Assembly: GCF_002879885.1 (NCBI RefSeq)
Contig: NZ_PNYA01000010.1
Coordinates: 62,001-126,000 of the forward strand
Reading direction: 5' to 3'
DNA length: 64,000 nucleotides
DNA from: Trinickia dabaoshanensis
Lineage (GTDB): Bacteria > Pseudomonadota > Gammaproteobacteria > Burkholderiales > Burkholderiaceae
How positions within the stretch are numbered: the first letter of the stretch is position 1; the number at the start of each line of letters is the position of its first letter. The notes beneath the pieces are model-generated. The model searched no databases and had not been told where the DNA came from. It saw only the letters and a list, made by a program, of their open reading frames with translations. Of the stretch, positions 1-9,203 are shown one piece after another. Made by a program: the position numbers and the translations under genes.

Positions 1-982
1 GAGGGATCCATCCGAACAGCTGGAACAGTGCTTCGACCACAAGTGCCGAGGAGACCATCGCGAGGTAAAAGGTCACGGCAAGCAACACCGCCATCCTACC
101 GCCGTAGTATTTCCGATAGATGTTGAGTATGGGAAGGATGATGAGATCGCCAAAGATGAAAGAAGCAACACCGCCGAAACTGATGCCACCGTTCCACAGC
201 ACTGCAGCGAGCGGCACGTTCCCGACGGAGCAGGTGAACGACGCGACTGCAATCAGGGGGCCGACAAATGCACCCCAAATCATCGCGGCCGTCGGATGAC
301 TGACGAGGAAGAATTGCTGCCAGAAGCTATCGGGCACCCAAGCGCCGAGCGCTCCGGCGATGAGCAGCCCGATGCCTATGTCGCGCCTCAGCATCGACCA
401 GTTCATCACGTAACTGTGGCTGATTGCTATCCACCCATCCTTGGATGAGAGACGTTGCTTCCAGAGGCCGTGCCGTCCACCCATCGACATGGCCGCATGA
501 CCTTCCATGCTGCCGGCGATGCCCTTGTTCGCCTGCTCGATAGCTTCGTTCTTCAGCGAGTCCTTGAGAACGAACCGGAAGAGCAACACCAGGACGAAAA
601 TCATGATTGGGCCACCGACGAACTCGGCAGCTGCGAACTGCCAGGCAATCAGCACCCACATCAGCATGCCAAGTTCGAGCACGAGGTTCGTCGCCGCGAA
701 CTGGAATGCAATTGCGGAGGTGAAGTCGCCCCCCTTGCGCACGATAGAGCGGGCCATGGCGACAGCGGCATAGGAGCAGGAGGAGGATGCAGCCCCGAGC
801 AGGCTGGCGACCGTCAGTGAGCGAGGTGACGCGTCAGGTAGAAGCTTAGACATCTCTGACTTCGAGACAGCGACTTCAATCACGGCGGAGAACAGGAAGC
901 CGAGACTCAATCCCCAGAATATCTGCCACAACATCGTGAAGGTCATCCAGAACGCGCGACCGAGGGCAATGACAATTTGCAT
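1..982 (-). CDS. Permease, ArsP/DUF318 (YraQ) family, 3' end outside window
   Basis: Polytopic inner-membrane permease; 327 residues are visible before the window edge. Hydrophobic segments alternate with short loops. Two conserved cysteine/glycine patches typical of this permease family are present: SSCSYAAVA near residue 71 and FTCSVGNVPLA near residue 255. Between them lies a Met/His-containing cytoplasmic loop. Known members export organoarsenicals (ArsP) or have unknown metal-linked roles; the substrate here is not visible. The ATG at 982 is preferred over an in-frame ATG at 997 because AGGAGG lies just upstream of it. A run of six G on the coding strand near 733 looks risky for frameshifts, but the frame is intact through it. 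The neighbours are copper genes and pseudogenes. Confidence 0.8.
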   Translation of the reverse strand, partial: MQIVIALGRAFWMTFTMLWQIFWGLSLGFLFSAVIEVAVSKSEMSKLLPDASPRSLTVASLLGAASSSCSYAAVAMARSIVRKGGDFTSAIAFQFAATNLVLELGMLMWVLIAWQFAAAEFVGGPIMIFVLVLLFRFVLKDSLKNEAIEQANKGIAGSMEGHAAMSMGGRHGLWKQRLSSKDGWIAISHSYVMNWSMLRRDIGIGLLIAGALGAWVPDSFWQQFFLVSHPTAAMIWGAFVGPLIAVASFTCSVGNVPLAAVLWNGGISFGGVASFIFGDLIILPILNIYRKYYGGRMAVLLAVTFYLAMVSSALVVEALFQLFGWIP

Positions 983-1003
983 CTCAACCTCCTGCATGAA
1001 TAC

Positions 1004-1690
1004 CTCCATACCAGCAGTACGTGGTAATAGCAAAAATGCCGTGCGGCGATTTCACGACGTTGATGGTGTTAACGAGTTTCAGCGTTTGCGTATCGATGAC
1101 CTCGACGTAACGGGTGAACCCGAACGTCACCTACAGGTATCTCTCGTCGGGCGTCGGTTCCATGCCGTCGCGGCCGGGCAGCCGATAAGTGATGGTCCCG
1201 AGCGAGCGGAGTTTATGCGCGCCCTTGTCCGTATGAATGATCGTCACGATTTTGCTTGCCCACCAGTCGATGAGGGCAGCCTCAGCATCGATCATGCCCG
1301 CCACCAGGTAAGTTGCCGCCCAGCGTGAGCCAAAGGCCAGCGGGCGCTGTTCCGATCGGCATCTTCCACAGCGCGGTCGGGCTCGAGAGGTCAATCGCCG
1401 CTACATCACCTGCGACCTGCAGCGTCACGAAGACGATTTTGCTGTTAGCAGGAAAAATCACGTGACTGGGCATCGTTGGCAGCCGCACACGTTTGGCACG
1501 CGCGAAGTTCCTGCCGTCGAAGTGGTAGATTTTCACCTGGTCGAGCCGCAGGCCGTCGTTTGATGAACCGTTTCCTGTCGTACGAAAAGCCGAGCTGGTA
1601 TTGGTCCTCGATCTCCGGCATCCACCACTGAATCTTGCCACCTCTTGGGCCAAGAATGACGAGTTGGTTGGACACGGAGTTCGCATGACA
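1004..1690 (-). pseudogene. Remnant of YVTN/YncE-type beta-propeller protein
   Basis: Successive stretches in different minus-strand frames read as one beta-propeller protein. They include an N-proximal part with GGKIQWWMPEIEDQYQLGFS, a middle with KIYHFDGRNF and PSHVIFPANSKIVFVTLQVA, and a C-terminal part with RYVEVIDTQTLKLVNTINVV. Several frameshifts separate the pieces, and the signal peptide and first blades are missing. Family members are periplasmic seven-bladed propellers found beside metal-resistance genes; two intact ones lie elsewhere in the window (15282-16346 and 20080-21252). The 5' end joins a histidine-kinase fragment directly, so a deletion probably fused the two. Confidence 0.7.
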
Positions 1691-1695
1691 TATCC

Positions 1696-1860
1696 TTAAC
1701 CGCGAATGACGTCGACGCTTTCGCGATGCAGATCCATGATCGATTCCACGATAGCAAGTTTGAGACGGCAAGTCGGGCCGCTCCAGCCGTGACGCGTCGT
1801 CCCGATACAACCGTTCGAAAATCCGGTCGATTTGTTGCGGCACAATCGCATTTCCATGAT
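1696..1860 (-). pseudogene. Histidine kinase C-terminal fragment
   Basis: Two frames together give the end of a HATPase domain: IVPQQIDRIFERLYRDDAS followed, after a frameshift, by LAIVESIMDLHRESVDV. This closely parallels the corresponding region of the intact sensor kinase at 24520-25917 ([20 protein letters not shown] ... [13 protein letters not shown]). Part of the G2-box loop is deleted. No N-terminal sensor, membrane segments or H-box remain. It is a relic of a second CopS/IrlS-type heavy-metal kinase. Confidence 0.7.
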
Positions 1861-2098
1861 TAGGGGTCGATGCCAATAGATAGGCACATGCTGGCCTCGC
1901 AGCGCGTCATTGGGTAGACGTCGTTAATCGATCGCGTATAAACGGTCATCCGGCCGATTGCTGCTGCCATGGTGACCGCGACCGGACGATCTTTTCCGCA
2001 ATTGCGGGAGCATGCGATCGGTCCCCACGGTCGGGAAGTGCCGGCCTTTGACCGGTGCGCGCATCGGCTGTGTACTGTGAAGGAGGCCGTGCAAGCGA

Positions 2099-3799
2099 TT
2101 AAAATTTGCCCGATCGCAGGATGACGATGGCCCACGCGAGCCCCATCGCGCCGGCGACGACAAATCCCGCAAGTCCCAGTAGCGATAGACCGGCATAATG
2201 CGGGCCGCTATGCAGCGTTGTGACGATCGAGGATCCGATCACCACGCTCGCGATGATCAGACTCAAGCTGAGCCGGTTGCTTGCACGGTCGAGGTGCGCC
2301 TCCAGCCCCTGCAACCGGTTGTGTTCGACGTGAAGCGTTGCCTTGCCGCTGCCCAGTACGTCAACTGCACGGTTCAGAATATCGGGAAGGCTGGCGGCAA
2401 TGCGATGCAGCGAGCGCAACGTACGGAACCCACCGGCAAATTGACTGGCGGGGTTCCATCCTTGCAGCAGCCGGCGGCCGAGCAGGCGAGGTGCGTAGTC
2501 ATGCAGGGAGGTGAGCGTATTGAAGCCTGGATCAATAGCGAGCGCCTGCGATTCGACCAGCATGAACGCCTTCGAGACCAGCAGGAATGGGCGGGGTAAG
2601 CGGATCTCGTGCCGTTGGCTGAGCAGCGCGAACTGACGCACGATTTCGCCGAACGAGTAGCCTTTTCCCGCTACCTCGTAGTACGCGTTGAGTGCCTCTG
2701 AGACATCGCGGGTAAAGTCCTCGCGGTCAATCTGTTCGGCGGCCACGCCCATTTCGAAGTACGCGTCCACCGGCCAAGAAGCATCGGCCGAGCTGACCGC
2801 CAGAATGAGCTACGCAAGCGCCTCCTGGTCGTGCGCCGACAGCTCTCCCATGATGCCGAAATCGTGGAAGCAGAGCCGGCTATCGGCGAGGATGAACACG
2901 TTGCCGGGATGCGGGTCACCGTGGAAGAAGCCGTGCTCAAAGACCTGTTTCAGGAACGACGCCATCAGCGTCGCAGCAAGCCGTTGTCGCTTCGCGGGGT
3001 CGGCTGGCGGCTGCTGTGCGAGCTTGTGGCCAAGGCTGCGTTCCATCGTCAAGACGCGGCGGGTGGTGAGCTCCCAGTAGATGCGCGGCACGTATACGCC
3101 AGAGTCGTCCTTGAAGTTTTCGCGCAGCCGGTCACCGTTGCGCCCTTCAATCTGGTAGTCCAGCTCATCGGAGATGAGCCTCGCGAACTCTTCGACGAGT
3201 TCTGATGGGCCAAACCGGCGACTCTCCGGGATATGCTTTTCCAGTTGACGGGCGAGAAGCCGCATGATGCCGACGTCCGCGTGAATGACGGGCTCGATGC
3301 CGGGACGCTGAACTTTGACGACGACGCTCGCGCCATCCTGGAGGCAAGCCGAGTGAACCTGTCCGATCGATGCGGCCGCAAGCGGCATCTCATCAAATGT
3401 CGGAAACAGTTCGTGAACGGGGCTGCCCAGTTCGCGCTCGATGATCGCGCGGGCCTGCGTCCCCGGAAACCCGCCAACGTTGTCCTGGAGCCTTTGCAAC
3501 TCGCTGATCCAGGTTTCGGGCAGCAGGTCGCGCCGGAGGCTAAGAAGCTGGCCGAACTTGACGAACGCAGGTCCGAGCCGCTCGAGCATTTCACGAAACC
3601 GCTCCGCATCATGATTGCCCGCCTCTACGGCTTCGGATGTCGTATCGATTGCCTGGCCGCCGACCCGCAGCCGTGCCACATAATGCGACCAGCCGGCGCT
3701 GGCGATCGCCTGCAGGATCTGTACGAGTCGCGGGAACCGGGCCGAGACGGGCTGGCCAACAGGTTCGTCATCTTGACTGGAATCGGCCGTGGAGGTCAC
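2099..3799 (-). pseudogene. UbiB/ABC1 (AarF) family atypical kinase, interrupted by one in-frame TAG
   Basis: A protein of about 566 codons is open from 3799 to 2099 apart from a single TAG at 2810-2812, with no frame change on either side. The first part carries the ABC1 hallmarks: the KxGQ motif (FVKFGQLLSLRRDLLP), the Ala-rich loop region (AAASIGQVHSA), the VAIK-like lysine (VVVKVQRPGI), and the GDPHPGN and HDFG motifs. The stop falls about 13 residues after HDFG. The second part continues with normal ABC1 sequence and ends in two transmembrane helices. UbiB-family proteins support ubiquinone biosynthesis or lipid handling. It could be a recent nonsense mutation or a sequence error; truncation would remove the C-lobe and membrane anchor. 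Confidence 0.8.
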
Positions 3800-4008
3800 C
3801 CGTTTTCTCCTTTACCATAGCGCGCTCGAAGATCGAGAGAACCATAACAGCGGGGGTAGCAGACATTGTGACGACGCCTCGGCTTGCTGCTAAATCTCGA
3901 GCGCTGTGCTCACTGGCAGGCACTTTGCTCCCGCATACGCCGTTGCAAGCACCAAGCAGTGAAACGGCTTGCGGAGTCGGTGCCTAGTGCATTGTCGGTT
4001 TGCTCGAC

Positions 4009-4143
4009 TTACTTATGTTTCCTGCGACGGCGCACGAACAGACCACGACCAATGCGCCGCAAATCAAACTCATGATGGAGAAATACCAGGACGCCCATCG
4101 CAGCCAGTCCAACCCACACGAGATGATTCAACATCCAGGTCAT
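4009..4143 (-). CDS. Possible small single-span membrane protein (44 aa)
   Basis: A 44-codon minus-strand frame starts MTWMLNHLVWVGLAAMG, has one hydrophobic helix, and ends in a strongly basic tail (RRIGRGLFVRRRRKHK), which fits an inner-membrane miniprotein with a cytoplasmic basic end. An in-frame GTG at 4179 would give 56 residues. No family was recognised. Similar tiny membrane proteins are common between copper genes, but the ribosome-binding site is weak. Confidence 0.35.
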   Translation of the reverse strand: MTWMLNHLVWVGLAAMGVLVFLHHEFDLRRIGRGLFVRRRRKHK

Positions 4144-4347
4144 CGCGGCCTCCAACGGAATGTCGTTGCCGAAACTCACGCGCGTTCTATGGTTCTATGA
4201 GCGATGCGTTAGCCAACGTCCTGTGCAACGGTGGTCTATTGTTTCCGCAAGCATGCCTCCTGTCTGCCTATCGCACGTGCTGTAATTCGTGCCTAGACGC
4301 GCGTCAGTTTGCTGCTATCACACTATTGCCCCAGCGACGCCCGTCGC

Positions 4348-4361
4348 TTGACCGGGATCAA
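4348..4361. promoter_or_regulatory. FNR/Anr-like box
   Basis: TTGACCGGGATCAA matches the Anr/FNR consensus TTGAT-N4-ATCAA with one mismatch (C for T in the left half). It lies about 210 bases upstream of the possible miniprotein start at 4143 on the minus strand. It is one of five such boxes in the left 15 kb. Confidence 0.5.
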
Positions 4362-4568
4362 TGGATGCAATTGTTGGTTGAAAGGTGCTCTCACCCATGA
4401 AGCAGCAAGGGTTCGCCGCGAGATTCGGCCCCCCAATTGTCCGCCGAATTGCGAGCCTTCGAGGGCATCGGCGGCGCCCGTTGGGCTTGCGGTCGCCTGC
4501 CATTTCCGTAGGCGGATCACGCGGTGACGCGGAAGCTGGGCGTCGCGGTGGCACCACTAAAACCACAG

Positions 4569-4790
4569 TCACCCAGTGCGCCGGGGTCCGGTTGGCCAGT
4601 CGATGAACGCGAGCAGCCATAGACCAATCAGGTTCAGCAGCGGAACCAGGGCCAGGATTGACCAGAATGGCGACAGGCCAATCCGCATCAGAATGCGCCC
4701 GATGGGGTAGAGCAGCACGACCGCCATCACAACGTAGACGATCCAGTGTGCCAGTCCATATCCGGCCATGCCGGTCCAGTGATACATCAT
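4569..4790 (-). CDS. Small two-helix membrane protein (73 aa)
   Basis: Unrecognised small inner-membrane protein. Two hydrophobic helices are visible (about residues 14-32 and 42-63), separated by a short RILMRIGLSP loop, with a Trp/Pro/Gly-rich C-terminus (FIDWPTGPRRTG). A Met/His/Trp-containing N-terminus (MMYHWTGMAGYGLAHW) might touch metal, but this is inference. It lies downstream of the cupredoxin and CopA genes on the same strand, so it is probably the last gene of that operon. Confidence 0.65.
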   Translation of the reverse strand: MMYHWTGMAGYGLAHWIVYVVMAVVLLYPIGRILMRIGLSPFWSILALVPLLNLIGLWLLAFIDWPTGPRRTG

Positions 4791-4841
4791 GATGCACCTC
4801 GCGGGAGGAAATCAGGTTTCGCCTTCCTGCGTCGTATCGGC

Positions 4842-5219
4842 CTATTCGACGACGAGGCGTCCGCGGAACATGCCCATGGGGCAGGCGAAGGCGTATTCGC
4901 CGGGCTTTTCGGGCATCAATTCCACCGATACGAGCTTGCCGGTCGGCAGGTCTGCACTCTTGTTGAAGTCGGCGAAGATGACCTTGTCCGAGCAGCCGGC
5001 AGTTTCCTCTCGCCGGAAGGTCAACCGCACTGGCTTGCCATGCTGGACGACGATCGTGTCCGGCGTGTAGCCGCCTTTGACGAGAATCATCGCCTCCTGG
5101 TAGCCGCTGCCTGTCTGCGCCGCCTGCGTTCCCCTCGAGCGTTTCAGCCAGAAGAACCAGACAATAAAGGCGACCAGAGCCAGTCCGAGAAGAAGCACGA
5201 TCCAGCGATCGGGTGTCAT
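4842..5219 (-). CDS. Membrane-anchored cupredoxin-domain protein
   Basis: A 125-residue protein with an N-terminal membrane anchor (residues about 6-24) followed by a cupredoxin_1-type domain. Likely copper-site elements are the [19 protein letters not shown] region and the C-terminal loop with [13 protein letters not shown], which supplies Cys and Met ligands of the blue-copper type. It would hold or deliver copper on the periplasmic face of the membrane. It overlaps the end of the upstream copA gene by 4 bases (start 5219, copA stop at 5216), indicating translational coupling and a shared role with the ATPase. Confidence 0.85.
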   Translation of the reverse strand: MTPDRWIVLLLGLALVAFIVWFFWLKRSRGTQAAQTGSGYQEAMILVKGGYTPDTIVVQHGKPVRLTFRREETAGCSDKVIFADFNKSADLPTGKLVSVELMPEKPGEYAFACPMGMFRGRLVVE

Positions 5220-7771
5220 GGCGCGATCCTCCGTGGCTTGAAGAAGCGCAGGCGATTGGCGTTAGTCACGACGGTGACGGAACTGAACGCCATCGCGGCG
5301 GCAGCGATGATGGGCGACAGCAGGATGCCGAGGAAGGGATAGAGCACCCCCATGGCCACGGGCAAGCCAAGCCCGTTGTAGCCGAACGCACCGAGCAGGT
5401 TCTGGCGCACGTTGCGCATGGTTGCGCGGCTGATCTCGATGGCGGTCGCGATGCCGGTCAGGCTTCCCTTGATCAGCGTGATATCGCTTGCCTCGATTGC
5501 CACATCCGTGCCGGTGCCGATCGCAAAGCCGACATCGGCCTGGGCAAGGGCTGGTGCGTCATTGATGCCGTCGCCCACCATACCCACTTTCTTGCCCTCA
5601 AGCTGCAGCTTCCGGACTTCGTGCGCCTTGTCGTCGGGAAGCACTTCGGAAAGCACCCGCTCGATGCCCACCTGTCGCGCGATCGCGTCTGCGGTACGCC
5701 GGTTGTCGCCCGTCAGCATGACCACTTCGATACCGAGATGCCGAAGTGTCTCGATGGCAGCCTTCGAATCGGGCTTGACGGTGTCGGCTACCGCAACAAG
5801 GCCGGCCGCCTGCGCGTCGATTGCCACGTACATCGGCGTTTTCCCTTCGGAAGCGAGCCGTTCCCAGGCTGCATCGAGGGCTTGAATCGCAATCCCCCGA
5901 TCGCGCATGAGCTTCGCGTTTCCAAGCAGCACCTCATGACCGTCGATTCGGCCGCTCACCCCGTGGCCTGGAATCGCTGCAAAGCCATCCGTTGGCGCAA
6001 GCGTGGCGCCTCTTGCCTGCGCTCCCTTGACGATCGCTTCGCCAAGCGGGTGCTCCGATCCCTGCTCGAGCGACGCGGCCAGCCCGAGGACGTCGTTTTC
6101 GCTGCGCGCGCCCGCCACGAGGACGTCAGTCAGTGCGGGTTCGCCCCGCGTGATCGTTCCGGTCTTGTCCAGAACGATGGCGTCGAGCCGTTGTGCGCTT
6201 TGCAGCGCGTCACCCGAGCGGATCAGGATGCCGTTTTCGGCGCCCTTACCAATGCCGACCGTCAGCGACGTCGGCGTCGCGAGGCCGAGTGCACACGGGC
6301 AGGCGATGATCAGCGTCGTCACGAACACGATGGTCGCATACACGAAGCGGGGTTCGGGGCCGACGATGTACCAGACAACAAAGGCAAGCACAGCGAGGAT
6401 CATCACTGCCGGGACGAAGTAACCAGATACGGCGTCCACGACGCGCTGGATCGGCGCCTTCGAGCTCTGCGCGTCCTTGACCATGCGCACAATGTTCGCC
6501 AGCGCCGTATCCTTGCCGACCTTGGTTGCCCGGAACTGGAAGCTACCCGTCTTGTTGAGCGTCGCGCCGATGACTTCGTCGCCTACGCGCTTCTCTACCG
6601 GCATCGATTCCCCGGTAATCATCGATTCGTCGACCGCGCTCGCGCCGTCCGTCACATCGCCATCAACGGGAATCTTCTCTCCGGGCCGCACGATGACGGT
6701 ATCACCCACCAGTACCTCTTCCACCGGCAGGTCGACTTCCTTCCCGTCACGTATTACCCGCGCATTTTTCGCCTGCAGGCCGATCAGCTTCCTGATCGCT
6801 TCCGAGGTGCGGCCCTTCGCCTTGAGTTCCAGCGCAAGACCCAGCACGACCAGCGCGGTTACCACGTCGCTGACGTCCCAGAACACCTCGGCGAGCGACA
6901 TGCGCGGAAATAGCCCCGGCCACGCTACCGCGACAATCGAGTAGAGAAAGGCCGCACTGATGCCGATCGCAATCAGCGTGTGCATGTTGGCAGAGCGATG
7001 CTTGAGTGCGTCCCACATGCCGCTGTAGAACTGGGAGCCGGACCAGAACATGACCGGCAGGCTGAGCACGCCCAGCAATGCCCATACGACACGCCGGGTG
7101 TCACCGCCGGCCGGCATCCACTCGCGCAGCGCTGGAATCAGCTCAGGGTAACTCAGACCCATGACCGGTATTGAGATCGCAGCGGCGAACCAGAACTTGC
7201 GCATGAGCGTGTGGTATTCATCGCGTTGCACCGCGTCCTCCGGACTGGCTTCGGCCTCCTCCGTCGTTTTTGGCGCTTTGGGTTCGGCGACGCGATATCC
7301 TGCCGATTCGATCGATTGCCGCAAGTCCGCAAACGATGTCTTTTCCGGCAGGTACTCGACATCCGCGGCACCCGGCGCCAGGCTGGCGCGTGCCGAAACG
7401 ACCCCGGGCGTCGTCTGGAGTGCAAGCTCAACGCGTGTCACGCAGGAGCTGCAGTGCATGTGCCGGATCGGAATCCGCGCCTTGGCCGTCCCAGCGGTAT
7501 AGCCGGCCATACGGATTGCTTGGAGCAGATCAATGACCCGGGCCCGCGCGGGATCGAAATGGATGCTGGCGAGACGACTGGCGAGATTGACCTGCGCGCT
7601 ATGCACCCCGGCGAGGGCGCCAAGCGCCTTCTCGATTGCAGTGGGACAGTGAGGGCACGTCATCCCACCGATGGAGAGCTCGATGTGCTCCAGCTTGTGA
7701 CCCGTTGCGGGCATCAGGTTCTCACGATGGGCGACTGGAATCGGCGTTACGGTTGCGAGTTTCTCATTCAT
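5216..7771 (-). CDS. copA: Copper-translocating P1B-type ATPase with two HMA domains
   Basis: Exports Cu(I) from cytosol to periplasm using ATP. The 851-residue product has two N-terminal heavy-metal-associated domains (GMTCPHC, Cys39/Cys42, and HMHCSSC, Cys107/Cys110). Eight membrane helices include the CPC ion motif ([10 protein letters not shown]), and the actuator has the TGES loop ([10 protein letters not shown]). The phosphorylation motif is [11 protein letters not shown], with the HP motif (SEHPLGEAI) and the hinge [16 protein letters not shown]. Length is typical of bacterial CopA with two HMA domains. The ATG at 7771 is the natural start. The cupredoxin gene overlaps its 3' end and the YHS gene lies upstream on the same strand. 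No CueR-type promoter was found directly upstream; an Anr-like box precedes the YHS gene. Confidence 0.97.
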   Translation of the reverse strand: MNEKLATVTPIPVAHRENLMPATGHKLEHIELSIGGMTCPHCPTAIEKALGALAGVHSAQVNLASRLASIHFDPARARVIDLLQAIRMAGYTAGTAKARIPIRHMHCSSCVTRVELALQTTPGVVSARASLAPGAADVEYLPEKTSFADLRQSIESAGYRVAEPKAPKTTEEAEASPEDAVQRDEYHTLMRKFWFAAAISIPVMGLSYPELIPALREWMPAGGDTRRVVWALLGVLSLPVMFWSGSQFYSGMWDALKHRSANMHTLIAIGISAAFLYSIVAVAWPGLFPRMSLAEVFWDVSDVVTALVVLGLALELKAKGRTSEAIRKLIGLQAKNARVIRDGKEVDLPVEEVLVGDTVIVRPGEKIPVDGDVTDGASAVDESMITGESMPVEKRVGDEVIGATLNKTGSFQFRATKVGKDTALANIVRMVKDAQSSKAPIQRVVDAVSGYFVPAVMILAVLAFVVWYIVGPEPRFVYATIVFVTTLIIACPCALGLATPTSLTVGIGKGAENGILIRSGDALQSAQRLDAIVLDKTGTITRGEPALTDVLVAGARSENDVLGLAASLEQGSEHPLGEAIVKGAQARGATLAPTDGFAAIPGHGVSGRIDGHEVLLGNAKLMRDRGIAIQALDAAWERLASEGKTPMYVAIDAQAAGLVAVADTVKPDSKAAIETLRHLGIEVVMLTGDNRRTADAIARQVGIERVLSEVLPDDKAHEVRKLQLEGKKVGMVGDGINDAPALAQADVGFAIGTGTDVAIEASDITLIKGSLTGIATAIEISRATMRNVRQNLLGAFGYNGLGLPVAMGVLYPFLGILLSPIIAAAAMAFSSVTVVTNANRLRFFKPRRIAP

Positions 7772-7931
7772 GGAGTCCTCACTCGTCCTTCGCTCGTTGG
7801 CCCCGGTCTTCGACCAGAGCTTGCCTGATGGTGGAATCCCGTGCCGGGAGCCTGAAGTATTTCTCGAGCCGTAGAGGCACCGTCAGGGGCGTAACGCGTT
7901 GAAAATTGACCAGCCCCCTGTAAGGGCATCG

Positions 7932-8120
7932 TTAGCATCCGTGACGCCGGGCATGCTCGGGGGAAGAGCCTCGCGGCGTCACGTATTGATCGGGGTTCGC
8001 CAAGAATTTCTCGTGGCACGACGTGGAGCAGAAGTGGTAGGTCCGCTCAAGAACGACCTCCGTTGCTGCCGCCTTTTCGGTATCGATCTGCATGCCGCAG
8101 ACCGGATCAGTGGTTTCCAT
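7932..8120 (-). CDS. YHS-domain protein (62 aa)
   Basis: A single YHS domain: DPVCGMQI near residue 5, then YHFCSTSCHEKFLANPDQYV. The Cys/Met/His cluster binds metals in related proteins and in the N-terminus of many copper ATPases. Being free-standing and just upstream of copA on the same strand, it probably works as a small soluble metal-binding partner of CopA. A ribosome-binding site (AAGGAG) precedes the ATG at 8120. A 160-base gap separates it from copA. Confidence 0.85.
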   Translation of the reverse strand: METTDPVCGMQIDTEKAAATEVVLERTYHFCSTSCHEKFLANPDQYVTPRGSSPEHARRHGC

Positions 8121-8216
8121 CTTTGCTCGCTCCTTTCGGTTCAGTCAATTCCCCTTTGAAGCCGGGGGACATACAAGTGACCTCACCCACTGTGGCGCCA
8201 ACGCGGGTCCGACTGT

Positions 8217-8230
8217 TTGATCTGGATTAA
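8217..8230. promoter_or_regulatory. FNR/Anr-like box upstream of YHS-copA operon
   Basis: TTGATCTGGATTAA has a perfect left half and one mismatch in the right half of TTGAT-N4-ATCAA. It lies about 100 bases upstream of the YHS start at 8120, a workable activator distance for the minus-strand operon. Confidence 0.45.
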
Positions 8231-8626
8231 CCTTTCGCGCCAAGCCGGCGAGAACGAACGCACAGCAAGGCATCGGGGATACGACCCGTCGCGATCGCAC
8301 CACTCACGCCCGCTACCTGAATCTAGTCGCCAGCCTGTATCGATTCGACACGCACGCTTCGTGGAACTGGCTGCTTCGCCCGTCCAGACAACCACATGCC
8401 TCTCCGCTTCGACTCGTGGCGCCGTCGCGATGCCGCGCCCCGATTCCCGACTTGGCAGCGCGACGGCGCCGCGGGACGTTGCGGGGGCGACCAGGGCTAT
8501 TGGGAAAACGTCTGGGCGGGGGGCCGAGGGGCGCAGGCAAGCGCGGCGCGAAATGCCCCATCAATGCCTCAATGCCGTTCACGTCACGTGACAGCGACCA
8601 GTACTGAACGTGCCCGCAGAGGGCGA

Positions 8627-8640
8627 TTGACGTGGATCAA
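8627..8640. promoter_or_regulatory. FNR/Anr-like box
   Basis: TTGACGTGGATCAA matches the Anr/FNR consensus with one mismatch. It lies about 120 bases upstream of the plus-strand methyltransferase remnant (8750), which may once have been its target. Confidence 0.5.
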
Positions 8641-8749
8641 GAATCGGCAGCGCCAGCAGAGCAGTGTGGAAACCTCATCGGCGACGCATGGCCGTCAGAC
8701 GGCCGCGATGCTAGGCCGTCGGGCATGAAAGATCGATCTGGCTCGCCGT

Positions 8750-9101
8750 GCGTACTCTCCCGGACGGGACGGCGTTGGGTACGCGTTGCTCCTTGTTAGC
8801 GTCGGAACGTTCATTCGGGGCTGGCGGGAGCTGTACCTGGCGCACTGGGAAAACAGGCTCGCGGCCGAAGGGATGTACGCAATGGTCAGACACCCCCCGG
8901 TACACGGGCCCGTTCATTGCCCTGTTTGGGGACGGCGTCATGCACTGACCAACGGTATTTTCGGTAACGCTATTTCCTCTCATCCTCGTCGCCTATACCT
9001 TGCTGGCGTACGGGGAGGAGAAGCAGATGCTCGTACGGTTTTGTGCACAATATCGTACGTATGGGGCTCTGGTCCCCATGTTCTGGCCACGCCTGCGGTG
9101 A
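8750..9101 (+). pseudogene. Isoprenylcysteine carboxyl methyltransferase-like protein, C-terminal half, frameshifted
   Basis: Three plus-strand frames in succession give the catalytic half of an ICMT/PEMT-like membrane methyltransferase. They are FIRGWRELYLAHWENRLAAE and EGMYAMVRHP, then YTGPFIALFGDGVMH, then TLFPLILVAYTLLAYGEEKQ and FWPRLR before TGA. RHPxYTG and the GEEKQM region are typical of the family. At least two frameshifts interrupt it and the N-terminal half is absent. A matching N-terminal half, from the same family, lies at about 52395-52555. Confidence 0.75.
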
Positions 9102-9203
9102 CGGAGTGGTCAGGGGTATAGCTGCTTCGCGAGATCGCGCAGTGGCGCTGAAGCCGGTCAGTCGGCTGGCGGAGTGCGGGCAGTGGATCGTGGGAGACTT
9201 TTC

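Larger units (their letters stand above)
3800..4568. other. Mostly non-coding interval with one possible small gene
   Basis: About 770 bases separate the UbiB-type gene from the small membrane protein at 4569. Apart from the possible 44-codon minus-strand frame (4009-4143) and an FNR/Anr-like box (4348-4361), no conserved protein or RNA was recognised on either strand. Confidence 0.5.
8121..8749. other. Gene-free interval with two FNR/Anr-like boxes
   Basis: About 630 bases between the divergent YHS gene and the methyltransferase remnant. No conserved protein was recognised in any frame; only the two Anr-like boxes at 8217 and 8627 stand out. Confidence 0.5.

Noticed and set aside
1861..2098. 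Minus-strand open frame between the kinase remnant and the UbiB-type gene
   Set aside because: No recognisable domain or ribosome-binding site; it looks like spacer or unrecognisable debris.
5213..6913. Long plus-strand open frame opposite copA
   Set aside because: It is antisense to a complete copper ATPase, has Arg/His-rich composition typical of a complementary-strand frame in GC-rich DNA, and shows no domain.
7906..7936. TTGACC followed by 19 bases and GTTAGC, possible MerR-type promoter
   Set aside because: It points away from copA, the half-sites do not match the TTCC-N7-GGA pattern of the other three promoters, and the -10 is poor.
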